A program made the position numbers and the translations under genes. Below the pieces are notes generated by a model that saw only the letters and a program-made list of their open reading frames with translations, ran no database searches and was not told the origin of the DNA. Positions 1 through 9,265 of a stretch of 64,000 nt of DNA are shown piece by piece. The stretch comes from Bromus sterilis (taxonomy: Eukaryota > Streptophyta > Magnoliopsida > Poales > Poaceae), in assembly GCA_950022295.1 (NCBI GenBank), contig OX465598.1:188413501-188477500 (forward strand), written 5' to 3'. The stretch's first letter is position 1. Each line of letters opens with the position of its first letter.

Positions 1-16
1 GGTAGACCATGGCAAT
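1..16 (+). mobile_element. Left-hand fragment of a host CRM-like retrotransposon interior
   Basis: These 16 bases match the CRM-like interior between the protease and reverse transcriptase regions, equivalent to 5323-5338 in the intact copy. The sequence then switches to Tekay-like interior. The matching right-hand part of the same interior resumes at 45858, equivalent to 5363 of the intact copy, so about 24 bp of host are missing. I infer that the Tekay-like array sits inside this host element and that its left border was deleted. The match is short, so confidence rests on the fit with the right-hand junction. Confidence 0.6.
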
Positions 17-25
17 CTGGCTGCT

Positions 26-78
26 TGATAGAGGCGAAGGTGTCCCGATGTTTCGATGAGATGGTGGAGATCGATTAT
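26..78 (-). repeat. Distal piece of the 3' LTR of the minus-strand CRM-like element
   Basis: This is the reverse complement of the last 53 bases of the family LTR, starting TGATAGAGGCG. It breaks at ATTAT (74-78), the target duplication of the plus-strand insertion, and continues after the second ATTAT at 9266-9270. Confidence 0.88.
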
Positions 79-995
79 TGATGAGGACATCCCTACTAAT
101 GCTACACCCATATCCTCACCAACTACACATATTGGACCAGTTACTAGAGCTCGTGCACGTCAACTAAATTATCAGGTACTTTCGTTTCTTGCGAATCCTT
201 CTATTGTTCATGAACATATGATGCTGCCTAAATTAGATAATTTTGTTTTGCTTATGAATGAAGGACCTAGCATGGACAAGAAGGATGGTCATTGGAGCGG
301 GATCAAGCATGGAGAAGAAGGTGCGCGCGCGGGAAAGGACAGCGGAGCTTCCAGTGGTGATTATCGCACTTTGAAGCCACCATAAGGCGCGCATGAAGTC
401 TTGGACGAAATACGCGAGATGCCACTTCATTATTTTCGTCCAAGGGCAATTATAGGTGCTGCGTCACCTTAATATTGGGCTGGGCCCATGTAATTTCGAA
501 ATACCACCTTCTAGGCTGTTTTTAGAGTCCGTATGTGTGGGGAAACCGAGTTAGGGTTGTTTTCGGACCCCACCTCCAAGGGGTCACGAAAATCCCCTCT
601 GTTCCCCCATATATACAGCCCTTAGGGCGTCGTTTAGACTTGGGTTTTAATTAGATTTAAGTTAGCCTTAGCCGCAACTTCGAGTTCTTCGTTTGTGTCG
701 TCCGACCAGGCCAAGACCGCATTGGAACCCCAACTTCTGTTAATCTTTCATCTTATATTCGCAATATCCAGATTGCAATTCTTAGTTCTTGCTTGTTCTT
801 CGATTGCTTGCAGGAATTGACCTTCGTGGTCAGGTTGATCGTGCACCCGCGGGATCAATAACCTCTCGGAGTTGGTTTAGCGATCGCTAAGGCGCAACGT
901 CTTCGCACGTTCGTAGTCGGGTCGTGAAAGTCTACTCCACCAAAAATCGATCTCCACCATCTCATCGAAACATCGGGACACCTTCGCCTCTATCA
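79..995 (+). repeat. 5' LTR of the plus-strand CRM-like element
   Basis: It starts TGATGAGGACATC and ends CGCCTCTATCA, 917 bp. The first ~306 bases are the same sequence that encodes the polyprotein tail in the 3' copy, ending in TAA at about 385. A TATA-like box lies at 609-616. The right border is fixed by the primer site two bases downstream. Confidence 0.92.
609..616 (+). promoter_or_regulatory. TATA-like element in the CRM-like LTR
   Basis: ATATATAC follows a C-rich stretch and precedes CAGCCCTTAGGGCG. The same box is conserved at the equivalent site in every CRM-like LTR in the window. It is the best candidate for the core promoter that sets the U3/R border. The transcription start is not known from sequence. 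Confidence 0.5.
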
Positions 996-997
996 AG

Positions 998-1009
998 TGG
1001 TATCAGATT
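998..1009 (+). other. Primer binding site, initiator Met-tRNA type
   Basis: TGGTATCAGATT starts two bases after the 5' LTR. TGGTATCAGA is complementary to the 3' end of plant initiator methionine tRNA, the usual primer for minus-strand DNA synthesis in chromoviruses. Confidence 0.85.
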
Positions 1010-1484
1010 TCCAGGTTGCTCGGTGAGATTTACCAGTTTTCGCAGTCTAGATTGGTTTTGTTTTTCATACCTACAGTCCACGAAAAAGCCAACAAAAAAA
1101 AATTAGGGTTAGATCATCACGTCCCAAAACAGTCCGAGCCTTTGTCCAGTTTTCTTTACAGTAGTTTGCATTGTTGAATTTGCGGTTGCATCGTTGTGTC
1201 GAGTTGCTGATCTTAGCGTCTAGTTACCTTAGAGTTTCGAGTTCTGATCACAGTTTTGTCACGCCGCCGCCGAACAGTAGTACACCACCACGTTCCGCCA
1301 ATCCGAGTCCAGATACACCACCACGTTCCGCCAAGCAGAGTCCATACACACCACCACAACCTACCGATCCGAGTCTAGTTCCATCACCCGTTCGGTTTGT
1401 GATATCTCCGTAGCCAGAATAGTTTTGAGTTGATTAGAGTCGGATTTCACCAATCTTTTGTCGTACGTAGAAGAGGGTGATTTC

Positions 1485-1522
<38 letters not shown>

Positions 1523-1537
1523 CAGTTCTTCAAGCAG

Positions 1538-2453
1538 TGAGGAGGACATCTCTACTAATGTTACACCCACATCTTCACCAACTACACATACTGGACCAGT
1601 TACTAGAGCACGTGCACGTCAACTAAATTATCAGGTACTTTCGTTTCTTGCGAATCCTTCTAATGTTCATCAACATATGATGCTGCCTAAATTAGATACT
1701 TTTGTTTTGCTTATGAATGAAGGACCTAGCATGGACAAGAAGGACGGTCATTGGAGCGGGATCAAGCATGGAGAAGAAGGTGCGCGCGCGGGAAAGAACA
1801 ATGGAGCTTCCAGTGGGGATTTTCGCACTTTGAAGCCACCATAAGGCATGGATGAAGGCTTGGACGAAATACACGAGATGCCACTTCATTATTTTCGTCC
1901 AAGGGCATTTATAGGTGCTGCGTCACCTTAATATTGGGCTGGCCCCATGTAATTTCGAAATACCACATTATAGGCTGTTTTTAGAGTCCGTATGTGTGGG
2001 GAAACCGAGTTAGGGTTGTTTTCGGACCCCACCTCCAAGGGGTCACGAAAATCCCCTCTGTTCCCCCATATATACAGCCCTTAGGGCGTCGTTTAGACTT
2101 GGGTTTTAATTAGATTTAAGTTAGCCATAGCCGCAACTTCGAGCTCTTCGTTTGTGTCATCCGACCAGGCCAAGACCTCATTGGAACCTCAACTTTCGTA
2201 ATCATTCATCTTATATTCGCAATATCCAGATTGCAATTCTTAGTTCTTGCTTGTTCTTCGATTGCTTGCAGGAATTAGACCTTCGTGGTCAGGTTGATCG
2301 TGCATCCGCGGGATCAATAACCTCTCGGAGTTGGTTTAGCGATCGCTAAGGCGCAACGTCTTCGCACGTTCGTAGTCGGATCGTGAAAGTCGTCTCCACC
2401 ATAATCGATCTCCACCATCTCATCGAAACATCGGGACACCTTCGCCTCTATCA
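1538..2453 (+). repeat. Extra CRM-like LTR inside the leader
   Basis: This is a complete 916-bp LTR. It has no target duplication of its own. Its left neighbour is copied Tekay-like flank and its right neighbour is leader with a primer site. It arrived as part of the ectopic copy and not by integration. Confidence 0.88.
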
Positions 2454-2455
2454 AG

Positions 2456-2467
2456 TGGTATCAGATT
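2456..2467 (+). other. Second primer binding site, initiator Met-tRNA type
   Basis: TGGTATCAGATT lies two bases after the extra LTR. A transcript from the 79-995 LTR would contain two primer sites; one from the 1538-2453 LTR would contain only this one. Confidence 0.8.
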
Positions 2468-3110
2468 TCCAGGTTGCTCGGTGAGATTTACCAGTTTTCG
2501 TAGTCTAGATTGGTTCTGTTCTTCATACCTACAGTCCACGAAAAAGCCAACAAAAAAATTAGGGTTAGATCATCACGTCCCAAAACAGCCGAGCCTTTGT
2601 CCAGTTTTCTTTACAGTAGTTTGCTTTGTTGAATTTGCGGTTGCATCGTTGTGTCGAGTTGCTGATCTTAGCGTCTAGTTCCCTTAGAGTTTCGAGTTCT
2701 GATCACAGTTTGTCACACCGCCGCCGCACAGTAGTACACCGCCACGTTTCCGCCAATCCGAGTCCAGATACACCACCACGTTCCGCCAAGTCGAGTCCAT
2801 ATACAGCACCACGACCTACCAATCCGAGTTGAGTTCCATCACCGGTTCGGTTTGTGATCTCTCCGTAGCCAGATTAGTTTTGAGTTGATTAGAGTCGGAT
2901 TTCACCAATCTTTTGTCGTACGTACAAGGAGGTGATTTCCAAAAAAAAAAAAAGTTTGGCACGCTTTCCAGAGCAGTTTTTAGGCCAGAAATTTCAGGGG
3001 TAAAAAAATTTCGTGCCCATACGTTCCTTAGGTCCAGAAACTCGTTTTGAGACGTTCGCCACCATAGTGATTTTTTCGCACTTTTTCAGCCCCCGCAGTC
3101 CCGCATCGCC

Positions 3111-3164
3111 AAAAAAAAAAAAAAGAGGAAAAAAAAAAAAAAAAAAAAAAGAGGAAAAAAAAAA
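3111..3164 (+). repeat. A-rich tract with GAGG interruptions in the leader
   Basis: Runs of A are broken twice by GAGG. The equivalent tract is present with different lengths at about 38785-38834 and 58524-58558, and as a T-rich tract at about 16096-16122 in the minus-strand copy. It is a low-complexity, length-variable part of the CRM-like leader. Confidence 0.8.
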
Positions 3165-3567
3165 TCAGAGTGTGCTTCACAGTTGTTACGTGCCGCGCCG
3201 TGCTTTCGTTGGTGTTTTAGGCTCGCGTCTCTAGTACGGTCTAGCCTAGGATCAGCACAGTACCGACGTTGAGTGTTTATTCAACTTTGCATCTCTGTTT
3301 TGATTACTGTTGAGATTTTTGCTACCATATTTGTCAAACCTACCTACAGCTCCACATATATTCTACTTCGTGCGGTTGACACCTCCTGGCCATCGCTCTA
3401 CCACATCTCTGAGAGTTTTGACCCGTTGGTTGTACATCACCACCTGCTGCTAGGTAAGAATCGGTAAGAACTGAAGAAAAGCTTGACGGATTTGTGCTTT
3501 CCACCACCCCACATCCCCTTAGTCGAAGTAGGATCATACTTCTGTGTGTTTTCTATTTCTGCTAACC

Positions 3568-6500
3568 ATGCCAGGATCCCATGATGAAGTGGCGCGGGAT
3601 GCACCTGATTGGGAGAATATGACAAACAAAGCATTACATGATAAATTTGCACAAATGATGTCTGAACAGGTGAATGACATCGAGAACAGATTTACAGAGG
3701 CGATTGATGGTGTGGAGAAGATGATCGATACCAAGCTCGACGCCAAGTTTACTGAGTTGCTCGCACGCTTACCTATACAGCCTGCGGCCGCTCCAGCACA
3801 GCCACCGCCACCACGACGTGCACGACGTATTCTGTTTCCGGGCGGACAAGCTGCTGGTGCTCCTGCTGCTGCTGCAGTTACTGCTGCTGCTGCCTCTGAC
3901 GTCGGCCAGGACGACAACTACGAGGGTGATTACGAGGAGGAGGTGGAACAAGAAGCGGCCTATGAACAGCCAGCTGGACGTCCACGTCCCAACATTCGCC
4001 ACGGTCGACACCAACCACCCCCTCAGGTACGCGATGATGAACATGTGCCTAAACTTAAATTGAATCTTAAGCCGTTTGAGGGTAGATATATTCCTGATGC
4101 TTATCTTACTTGGGAGTTAGAAACTGAACAACGCTTTACATGTTTACAATATCCTGAGAATAGACGTGTTACTGCTGCTGTTTGTGAATTCACGGGTTTT
4201 GCATCTATTTGGTGGTCTGAACATTGTAGATTGCATGCTAATAATATTCCAGCTACTTGGGCTGCTTTAAAAGATGCTATGCGTACTCGCTGGGTTCCTC
4301 CTTATTATCAACGTGAATTGCTACAAAAATTACAGCGTTTGAGACAAGGAAAAAATTCTGTAGAGGAATATTATCAAGAATTACAAACTGGATTGATTAG
4401 ATGTGGCCTAGTAGAGGATAATGAAGCTATGTTTGCACGTTTTATAGGTGGCTTAAACAGGGAGATACAAACTATTCTAGAATACAAGGACTATGCTACT
4501 ATTACTCGTTTGTTTCATCTTGCTTGTAAAGCTGAACGTGAAGTGCAGGATCGACAGGCCGCTACGAGACCTAACTTTTCTGCAGGACGAAATACATCAT
4601 GGACATCGCGTGGACCTTCTACATCCACACGTCCTGCTGCTCCACCCTCTACTTCAGCCGCTCATTCTTACAGGGAGCCACCAAAACAGTCAGCGCCACC
4701 ATTCAAGGGTGCACAGAGTGGTCCAGCGGCGAGTTCTTCTTCATCCATGGCTTCCACAGGGCAAACACGAGATCGTGATATTAAATGTCGCAGGTGCCAA
4801 GGTGGAGGTCACTTCGCAAAAGACTGTCCCTCCAAGCGTGTGATGATTATTACGGCGGATGGTGGGTATGAGTCAGCGAGTGACTATGATGAGGAGACTT
4901 TAGTTCTCATTGCTCATGAGGAACAGGGTGCCCATGATGATGCTCATGATATGAAGTATATGGCTCCTGATGATGCAGATAAATATTCTAGTTTGGTTGC
5001 TCAACGTGTGTTAAGTGTGCAGGTAACGAAGGCTGAGCAAAACCAGAGGCATAATTTGTTCCACACAAAGGGAGTGGTGAAAGAACGTTCGGTTCGCATC
5101 ATCATTGACGGAGGGAGTTGCAACAACTTGGCTAGCATGGAGTTGGTGGAGAAGCTATCTCTCACCACAAGACCACACCCCCATCCGTACTATATTCAGT
5201 GGTTTAACAATAGTGGTAAGATTAAGGTAACGCGTTCTGTTCGTGTGCACTTTAGCATTGCTGCATATGCTGATTATGTTGATTGTGATGTGGTACCCAT
5301 GCAAGCATGCTCTCTTTTACTTGGTAGACCATGGCAATTTGATAGGAATGTTGTACACCATGGTAGGACAAATCAGTTTACTCTGGTTCATCAGGATAAA
5401 AATATTGCTTTACTTCCTATGTCTCCTGAACAAATTGTGAAAGATGATCTTGCTAGAGCTAGTAAAGCTAAACAGGAGAAAAATAAGAGTGAAAATGAGA
5501 TAGCAGCCAAAGAATTTGAGCAACAACATAAGACTAATAGCAAATCTTCTTCTGCTGTGTCTAATGAAATTAAATTGACTAGTCCAACTTTGCTTGCTAC
5601 TAAAGTTGATATTTCAGATTTGGATGTTAGTCAATATGTGTGCTATGCTTTTGTGTGCAAAGAAGCTTTGTTTTCATTTGAGGAATTGCCTCCTTCTTTG
5701 CCTCCTGTTGTCACTGACCTTTTGCAGGAGTTTATTGACGTCTTTCCACAAGACGTACCACCGGGATTACCACCTATTCGAGGGATTGAGCATCAGATTG
5801 ACTTAATTCCCGGTGCTTCACTGCCCAACCGTGCGCCATACCGTACCAATCCGGAGGAGACAAAGGAGATTCAGCGTCAAGTACAAGAGCTACTCGACAA
5901 AGGTTACATACGTGAATCCCTTAGTCCTTGTGCTGTTCCTGTTATATTAGTGCCTAAAAAGGATGGAACATGGCGTATGTGTGTTGATTGTCGAGCCATT
6001 AATAATATTACTATTCGTTATCGTCATCCTATTCCTAGGTTAGATGATATGCTTGATGAATTAAGTGGCTCTACCATGTTTTCCAAAGTTGATTTGCGTA
6101 GTGGATACCATCAAATTCGCATGAAATTAGGAGATGAATGGAAAACGGCATTTAAAACTAAGTTTGGATTATATGAGTGGTTAGTCATGCCTTTTGGGTT
6201 AACTAATGCACCTAGCACTTTCATGAGATTAATGAACGAGGTTTTACGTGCTTTCATTGGACGATTTGTGGTAGTCTATTTTGATGATATACTGATTTAT
6301 AGCAAATCTTTGGAGGAACATTTGGATCATTTACGTGCTGTTTTTATTGCTCTACGTAATGCACGTTTGTTTGGTAACCTTGGGAAGTGCACCTTTTGCA
6401 CCGACCGAGTATCGTTTCTTGGCTATGTTGTTACTCCGCAGGGAATTGAAGTTGATAAAGCCAAGATCGAGGCGATTGAGAGTTGGCCGCAGCCCAAAAC

Positions 6501-8655
6501 GGTCACACAAGTGAGGAGTTTTCTTGGCCTCGCTGGATTCTATAGGCGTTTTGTGAGAGATTTCAGCACCATTGCTGCACCTCTCAATGAGCTTACACGC
6601 AAGGATGTGCCTTTTACTTGGGGTACCGCACAGGAAGAAGCCTTCACCGTATTGAAAGATAAGTTAACACATGCTCCTTTGCTCCAACTTCCTGATTTTA
6701 ATAAGACTTTTGAGCTTGAATGCGATGCTAGTGGGATTGGTTTGGGAGGTGTGTTATTACAAGATGCTAAACCTGTTGCTTACTTTTCTGAAAAATTGAG
6801 TGGGCCTAGTCTGAACTATTCTACTTATGATAAGGAATTATATGCTCTTGTTCGGACATTAGAAACTTGGCAACATTATTTATGGCCCAAAGAATTTGTT
6901 ATACATTCTGATCATGAATCTTTGAAACACATAAGAAGTCAAGCAAAACTTAATCGTAGACATGCTAAGTGGGTTGAATTTATTGAGACTTTCCCTTATG
7001 TCATTAAACACAAGAAGGGGAAAGATAATATTATTGCTGATGCTTTGTCTCGTCGTTATACTATGCTTTCACAACTTGACTTCAAGATTTTCGGTTTAGA
7101 GACAATCAAAGATCAATACGTAAATGATGCGGAATTTAAAGATGTATTGCAGAATTGTAGAGAGGGTAGAACATGGAACAAGTTTGTGCTTAATGATGGA
7201 TTTGTGTTCCGTTCTAACAAGCTATGCATTCCAGCTAGCTCTATTCGTCTTTTGTTGTTGCAGGAGGCGCATGGAGGAGGATTAATGGGACACTTTGGCG
7301 TGAAGAAGACGGAGGACGTACTTGCTACACATTTCTTTTGGCCAAAGATGAGACGGGATGTTGAGCGTTTTGTTGCTCGCTGCACTACATGTCAAAAAGC
7401 TAAGTCACGACTCAATCCTCATGGTTTATACATGCCTTTACCTGTACCTAGTGTTCCGTGGGAGGACATATCCATGGACTTTGTTTTAGGCTTGCCTCGA
7501 ACAAAGAATGGGAGGGATAGCATATTTGTTGTCGTGGATAGATTTTCTAAGATGGCACATTTTATACCATGTCATAAAAGCGATGATGCTGCTAATGTTG
7601 CTGATTTATTCTTTCGTGAGATTATTCGCTTACATGGTGTGCCCAATACTATTGTCTCGGATCGTGATACTAAGTTTCTTAGCCATTTTTGGAGATGCTT
7701 ATGGGCTAAGTTGGGGACTAAACTACTTTTTAGTACTACATGTCATCCCCAAACTGATGGACAAACTGAAGTAGTCAATAGGACTTTGTCTACTATGCTT
7801 AGGGCTGTTTTAAAGAGTAACTTGAAACTGTGGGAAGAATGTTTACCTCATATTGAATTTGCTTATAATCGTTCATTGCATTCTACCACTAAAATGTGCC
7901 CTTTTGAGATTGTTTATGGTTTTCTACCTCGTGCACCTATTGATTTGCTACCTCTTCCATCTTCGGAGAAGGTTAATTTTGATGCTAAGCAACGTGCTGA
8001 ATTGATATTAAAAATGCATGAGTTAACTAAAGAAAACATTGAGCGCATGAATGCTAGATACAAGCTTGCTGGTGATAGGGGTCGAAAGCATGTTGTGTTT
8101 GAACCCGGAGATCTTGTTTGGTTACATCTACGTAAAGATAGGTTTCCTGATTTGCGCAAGTCTAAGTTAATGCCTCGAGCTGATGGTCCCTTTAAGGTTT
8201 TGACAAAAATTAATGATAATGCATATAAACTTGAGCTACCTGCAGCCTTTGGGGTTAGTCCCACATTTAATATTGCAGATTTGAAGCCTTATTTGGGAGA
8301 AGATGATGAGCTTCCGTCGAGGACGACTTCAATTCAAGAAGGGGAGGATGATGAGGACATCCCTACTAATGCTACACCCATATCCTCACCAACTACACAT
8401 ATTGGACCAGTTACTAGAGCTCGTGCACGTCAACTAAATTATCAGGTACTTTCGTTTCTTGCGAATCCTTCTATTGTTCATGAACATATGATGCTGCCTA
8501 AATTAGATACTTTTGTTTTGCTTATGAATGAAGGACCTAGCATGGACAAGAAGGATGGTCATTGGAGCGGGATCAAGCATGGAGAAGAAGGTGCGCGCAC
8601 GGGAAAGGACAGCGGAGCTTCCAGTGGTGATTATCGCACTTTGAAGCCACCATAA
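3568..8655 (+). CDS. gag-pol: CRM-like gag-pol polyprotein, intact
   Basis: One open frame of 1,695 residues encodes capsid, protease, reverse transcriptase, RNase H and integrase for retrotransposition. ATG at 3568 is chosen because its MPGSHDE start is conserved in all copies. The gag domain spans about residues 161-330. A CCHC knuckle lies at 407-420 (CX2CX4HX4C). The protease site is D-G-G at 514, in place of the usual D-S/T-G. Reverse transcriptase starts near 723 with YFDD at 904-907. RNase H acidic residues are D1053, E1090, D1115 and D1158. Integrase has an HHCC finger (H1235, H1242, C1272, C1275) and D1304, D1365, E1401 with D35E spacing. The last ~102 residues, including a TRARAR-rich stretch near 1613-1631, lie in the 3' LTR. 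There is no chromodomain, as expected for the CRM clade. No broken motif is visible, so this copy may encode active enzymes. Confidence 0.93.
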   Translation: MPGSHDEVARDAPDWENMTNKALHDKFAQMMSEQVNDIENRFTEAIDGVEKMIDTKLDAKFTELLARLPIQPAAAPAQPPPPRRARRILFPGGQAAGAPAAAAVTAAAASDVGQDDNYEGDYEEEVEQEAAYEQPAGRPRPNIRHGRHQPPPQVRDDEHVPKLKLNLKPFEGRYIPDAYLTWELETEQRFTCLQYPENRRVTAAVCEFTGFASIWWSEHCRLHANNIPATWAALKDAMRTRWVPPYYQRELLQKLQRLRQGKNSVEEYYQELQTGLIRCGLVEDNEAMFARFIGGLNREIQTILEYKDYATITRLFHLACKAEREVQDRQAATRPNFSAGRNTSWTSRGPSTSTRPAAPPSTSAAHSYREPPKQSAPPFKGAQSGPAASSSSSMASTGQTRDRDIKCRRCQGGGHFAKDCPSKRVMIITADGGYESASDYDEETLVLIAHEEQGAHDDAHDMKYMAPDDADKYSSLVAQRVLSVQVTKAEQNQRHNLFHTKGVVKERSVRIIIDGGSCNNLASMELVEKLSLTTRPHPHPYYIQWFNNSGKIKVTRSVRVHFSIAAYADYVDCDVVPMQACSLLLGRPWQFDRNVVHHGRTNQFTLVHQDKNIALLPMSPEQIVKDDLARASKAKQEKNKSENEIAAKEFEQQHKTNSKSSSAVSNEIKLTSPTLLATKVDISDLDVSQYVCYAFVCKEALFSFEELPPSLPPVVTDLLQEFIDVFPQDVPPGLPPIRGIEHQIDLIPGASLPNRAPYRTNPEETKEIQRQVQELLDKGYIRESLSPCAVPVILVPKKDGTWRMCVDCRAINNITIRYRHPIPRLDDMLDELSGSTMFSKVDLRSGYHQIRMKLGDEWKTAFKTKFGLYEWLVMPFGLTNAPSTFMRLMNEVLRAFIGRFVVVYFDDILIYSKSLEEHLDHLRAVFIALRNARLFGNLGKCTFCTDRVSFLGYVVTPQGIEVDKAKIEAIESWPQPKTVTQVRSFLGLAGFYRRFVRDFSTIAAPLNELTRKDVPFTWGTAQEEAFTVLKDKLTHAPLLQLPDFNKTFELECDASGIGLGGVLLQDAKPVAYFSEKLSGPSLNYSTYDKELYALVRTLETWQHYLWPKEFVIHSDHESLKHIRSQAKLNRRHAKWVEFIETFPYVIKHKKGKDNIIADALSRRYTMLSQLDFKIFGLETIKDQYVNDAEFKDVLQNCREGRTWNKFVLNDGFVFRSNKLCIPASSIRLLLLQEAHGGGLMGHFGVKKTEDVLATHFFWPKMRRDVERFVARCTTCQKAKSRLNPHGLYMPLPVPSVPWEDISMDFVLGLPRTKNGRDSIFVVVDRFSKMAHFIPCHKSDDAANVADLFFREIIRLHGVPNTIVSDRDTKFLSHFWRCLWAKLGTKLLFSTTCHPQTDGQTEVVNRTLSTMLRAVLKSNLKLWEECLPHIEFAYNRSLHSTTKMCPFEIVYGFLPRAPIDLLPLPSSEKVNFDAKQRAELILKMHELTKENIERMNARYKLAGDRGRKHVVFEPGDLVWLHLRKDRFPDLRKSKLMPRADGPFKVLTKINDNAYKLELPAAFGVSPTFNIADLKPYLGEDDELPSRTTSIQEGEDDEDIPTNATPISSPTTHIGPVTRARARQLNYQVLSFLANPSIVHEHMMLPKLDTFVLLMNEGPSMDKKDGHWSGIKHGEEGARTGKDSGASSGDYRTLKPP
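8337..8348 (+). other. Polypurine tract
   Basis: AGAAGGGGAGGA sits directly before the 3' LTR and inside the gag-pol frame, where it encodes part of QEGEDD. It would prime plus-strand DNA synthesis. The overlap with coding sequence follows from the pol tail extending into the LTR. Confidence 0.8.
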
Positions 8656-9265
8656 GGCGCGCATGAAGTCTTGGACGAAATACGCGAGATGCCACTTCAT
8701 TATTTTCGTCCAAGGGCAATTATAGGTGCTGCGTCACCTTAATATTGGGCTGGGCCCATGTAATTTCGAAATACCACCTTCTAGGCTGTTTTTAGAGTCC
8801 GTATGTGTGGGGAAACCGAGTTAGGGTTGTTTTCGGACCCCACCTCCAAGGGGTCACGAAAATCCCCTCTGTTCCCCCATATATACAGCCCTTAGGGCGT
8901 CGTTTAGACTTGGGTTTTAATTAGATTTAAGTTAGCCTTAGCCGCAACTTCGAGTTCTTCGTTTGTGTCGTCCGACCAGGCCAAGACCGCATTGGAACCC
9001 CAACTTCTGTTAATCTTTCATCTTATATTCGCAATATCCAGATTGCAATTCTTAGTTCTTGCTTGTTCTTCGATTGCTTGCAGGAATTGACCTTCGTGGT
9101 CAGGTTGATCGTGCACCCGCGGGATCAATAACCTCTCGGAGTTGGTTTAGCGATCGCTAAGGCGCAACGTCTTCGCACGTTCGTAGTCGGGTCGTGAAAG
9201 TCTACTCCACCAAAAATCGATCTCCACCATCTCATCGAAACATCGGGACACCTTCGCCTCTATCA
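8349..9265 (+). repeat. 3' LTR of the plus-strand CRM-like element
   Basis: 917 bp, with two apparent differences from the 5' LTR. The polyprotein stop TAA is at 8653-8655. The right border is followed by ATTAT and then by the rest of the interrupted minus-strand LTR. Confidence 0.92.

Larger units (their letters stand above)
1519..2953 (+). repeat. Ectopic inverted copy of the neighbouring element's 5' flank, LTR and leader
   Basis: The segment starts after an A-tract with 19 bases (1519-1537) that equal the reverse complement of the Tekay-like flank at 17696-17714. It continues with a complete LTR (1538-2453) matching 16780-17695 and leader (2454-2940) matching 16293-16779 at equal length, and ends in a second A-tract. 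Private variants are shared with that donor: CATCAAC in the LTR, GGCTGGCCCC, and an otherwise unseen T in ATTGGAACCTCAAC. A few bases differ (for example TGAGGAGG for TGATGAGG at the LTR start), so it is close to but not exactly identical. Beyond 2953 the sequence reverts to the acceptor's own variants. Confidence 0.85.
996..3567 (+). other. 5' leader of the plus-strand CRM-like element, enlarged
   Basis: This non-coding leader should be about 1,124 bp, as in the copy at 38118-39241, but is 2,572 bp because of the insert at 1519-2953. It holds imperfect ~33-bp repeats (about 1279-1379, each with CCACCACGTTCCGCCAA or similar), A-tracts at 1486-1521, 2941-2953 and 3111-3164, and two closely spaced GGTAAGAA motifs at 3453-3470. 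Small ORFs in it are not conserved in position or sequence between copies, so I do not call them. Confidence 0.75.
79..9265 (+). mobile_element. Plus-strand CRM-like retrotransposon with intact gag-pol
   Basis: The 5' LTR (79-995) and 3' LTR (8349-9265) differ at only two positions by eye, which suggests a recent insertion. The 5-bp target duplication ATTAT lies at 74-78 and 9266-9270, within the 3' LTR of the minus-strand relative. The gag-pol frame is uninterrupted (3568-8655). The leader is abnormal: about 1.45 kb (1519-2953) is inserted between A-tracts and carries an additional complete LTR and primer site. Without it the element would be about 7.7 kb, close to the 7,737 bp of the copy at 37202-44938. 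Confidence 0.9.

Noticed and set aside
1486..1521. Poly-A tail of a retroposed mRNA or LINE
   Set aside because: The A-tract is at the same leader position in other CRM-like copies, and no retroposed gene precedes it.
3013..3234. Lys-rich small ORF in the CRM-like leader
   Set aside because: It is produced by A-tracts whose lengths differ between copies, and the C-terminal half changes with them.
4493..4843. 116-codon ORF overlapping gag in another frame, seen in several copies
   Set aside because: It is a shadow of the gag linker and zinc knuckle. It is conserved only as far as the sense frame is.
8503..8700. Antisense 65-codon ORF repeated in nearly every CRM-like LTR
   Set aside because: It is the reverse frame of the conserved LTR coding tail. 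It varies with the sense codons and shows no independent constraint.
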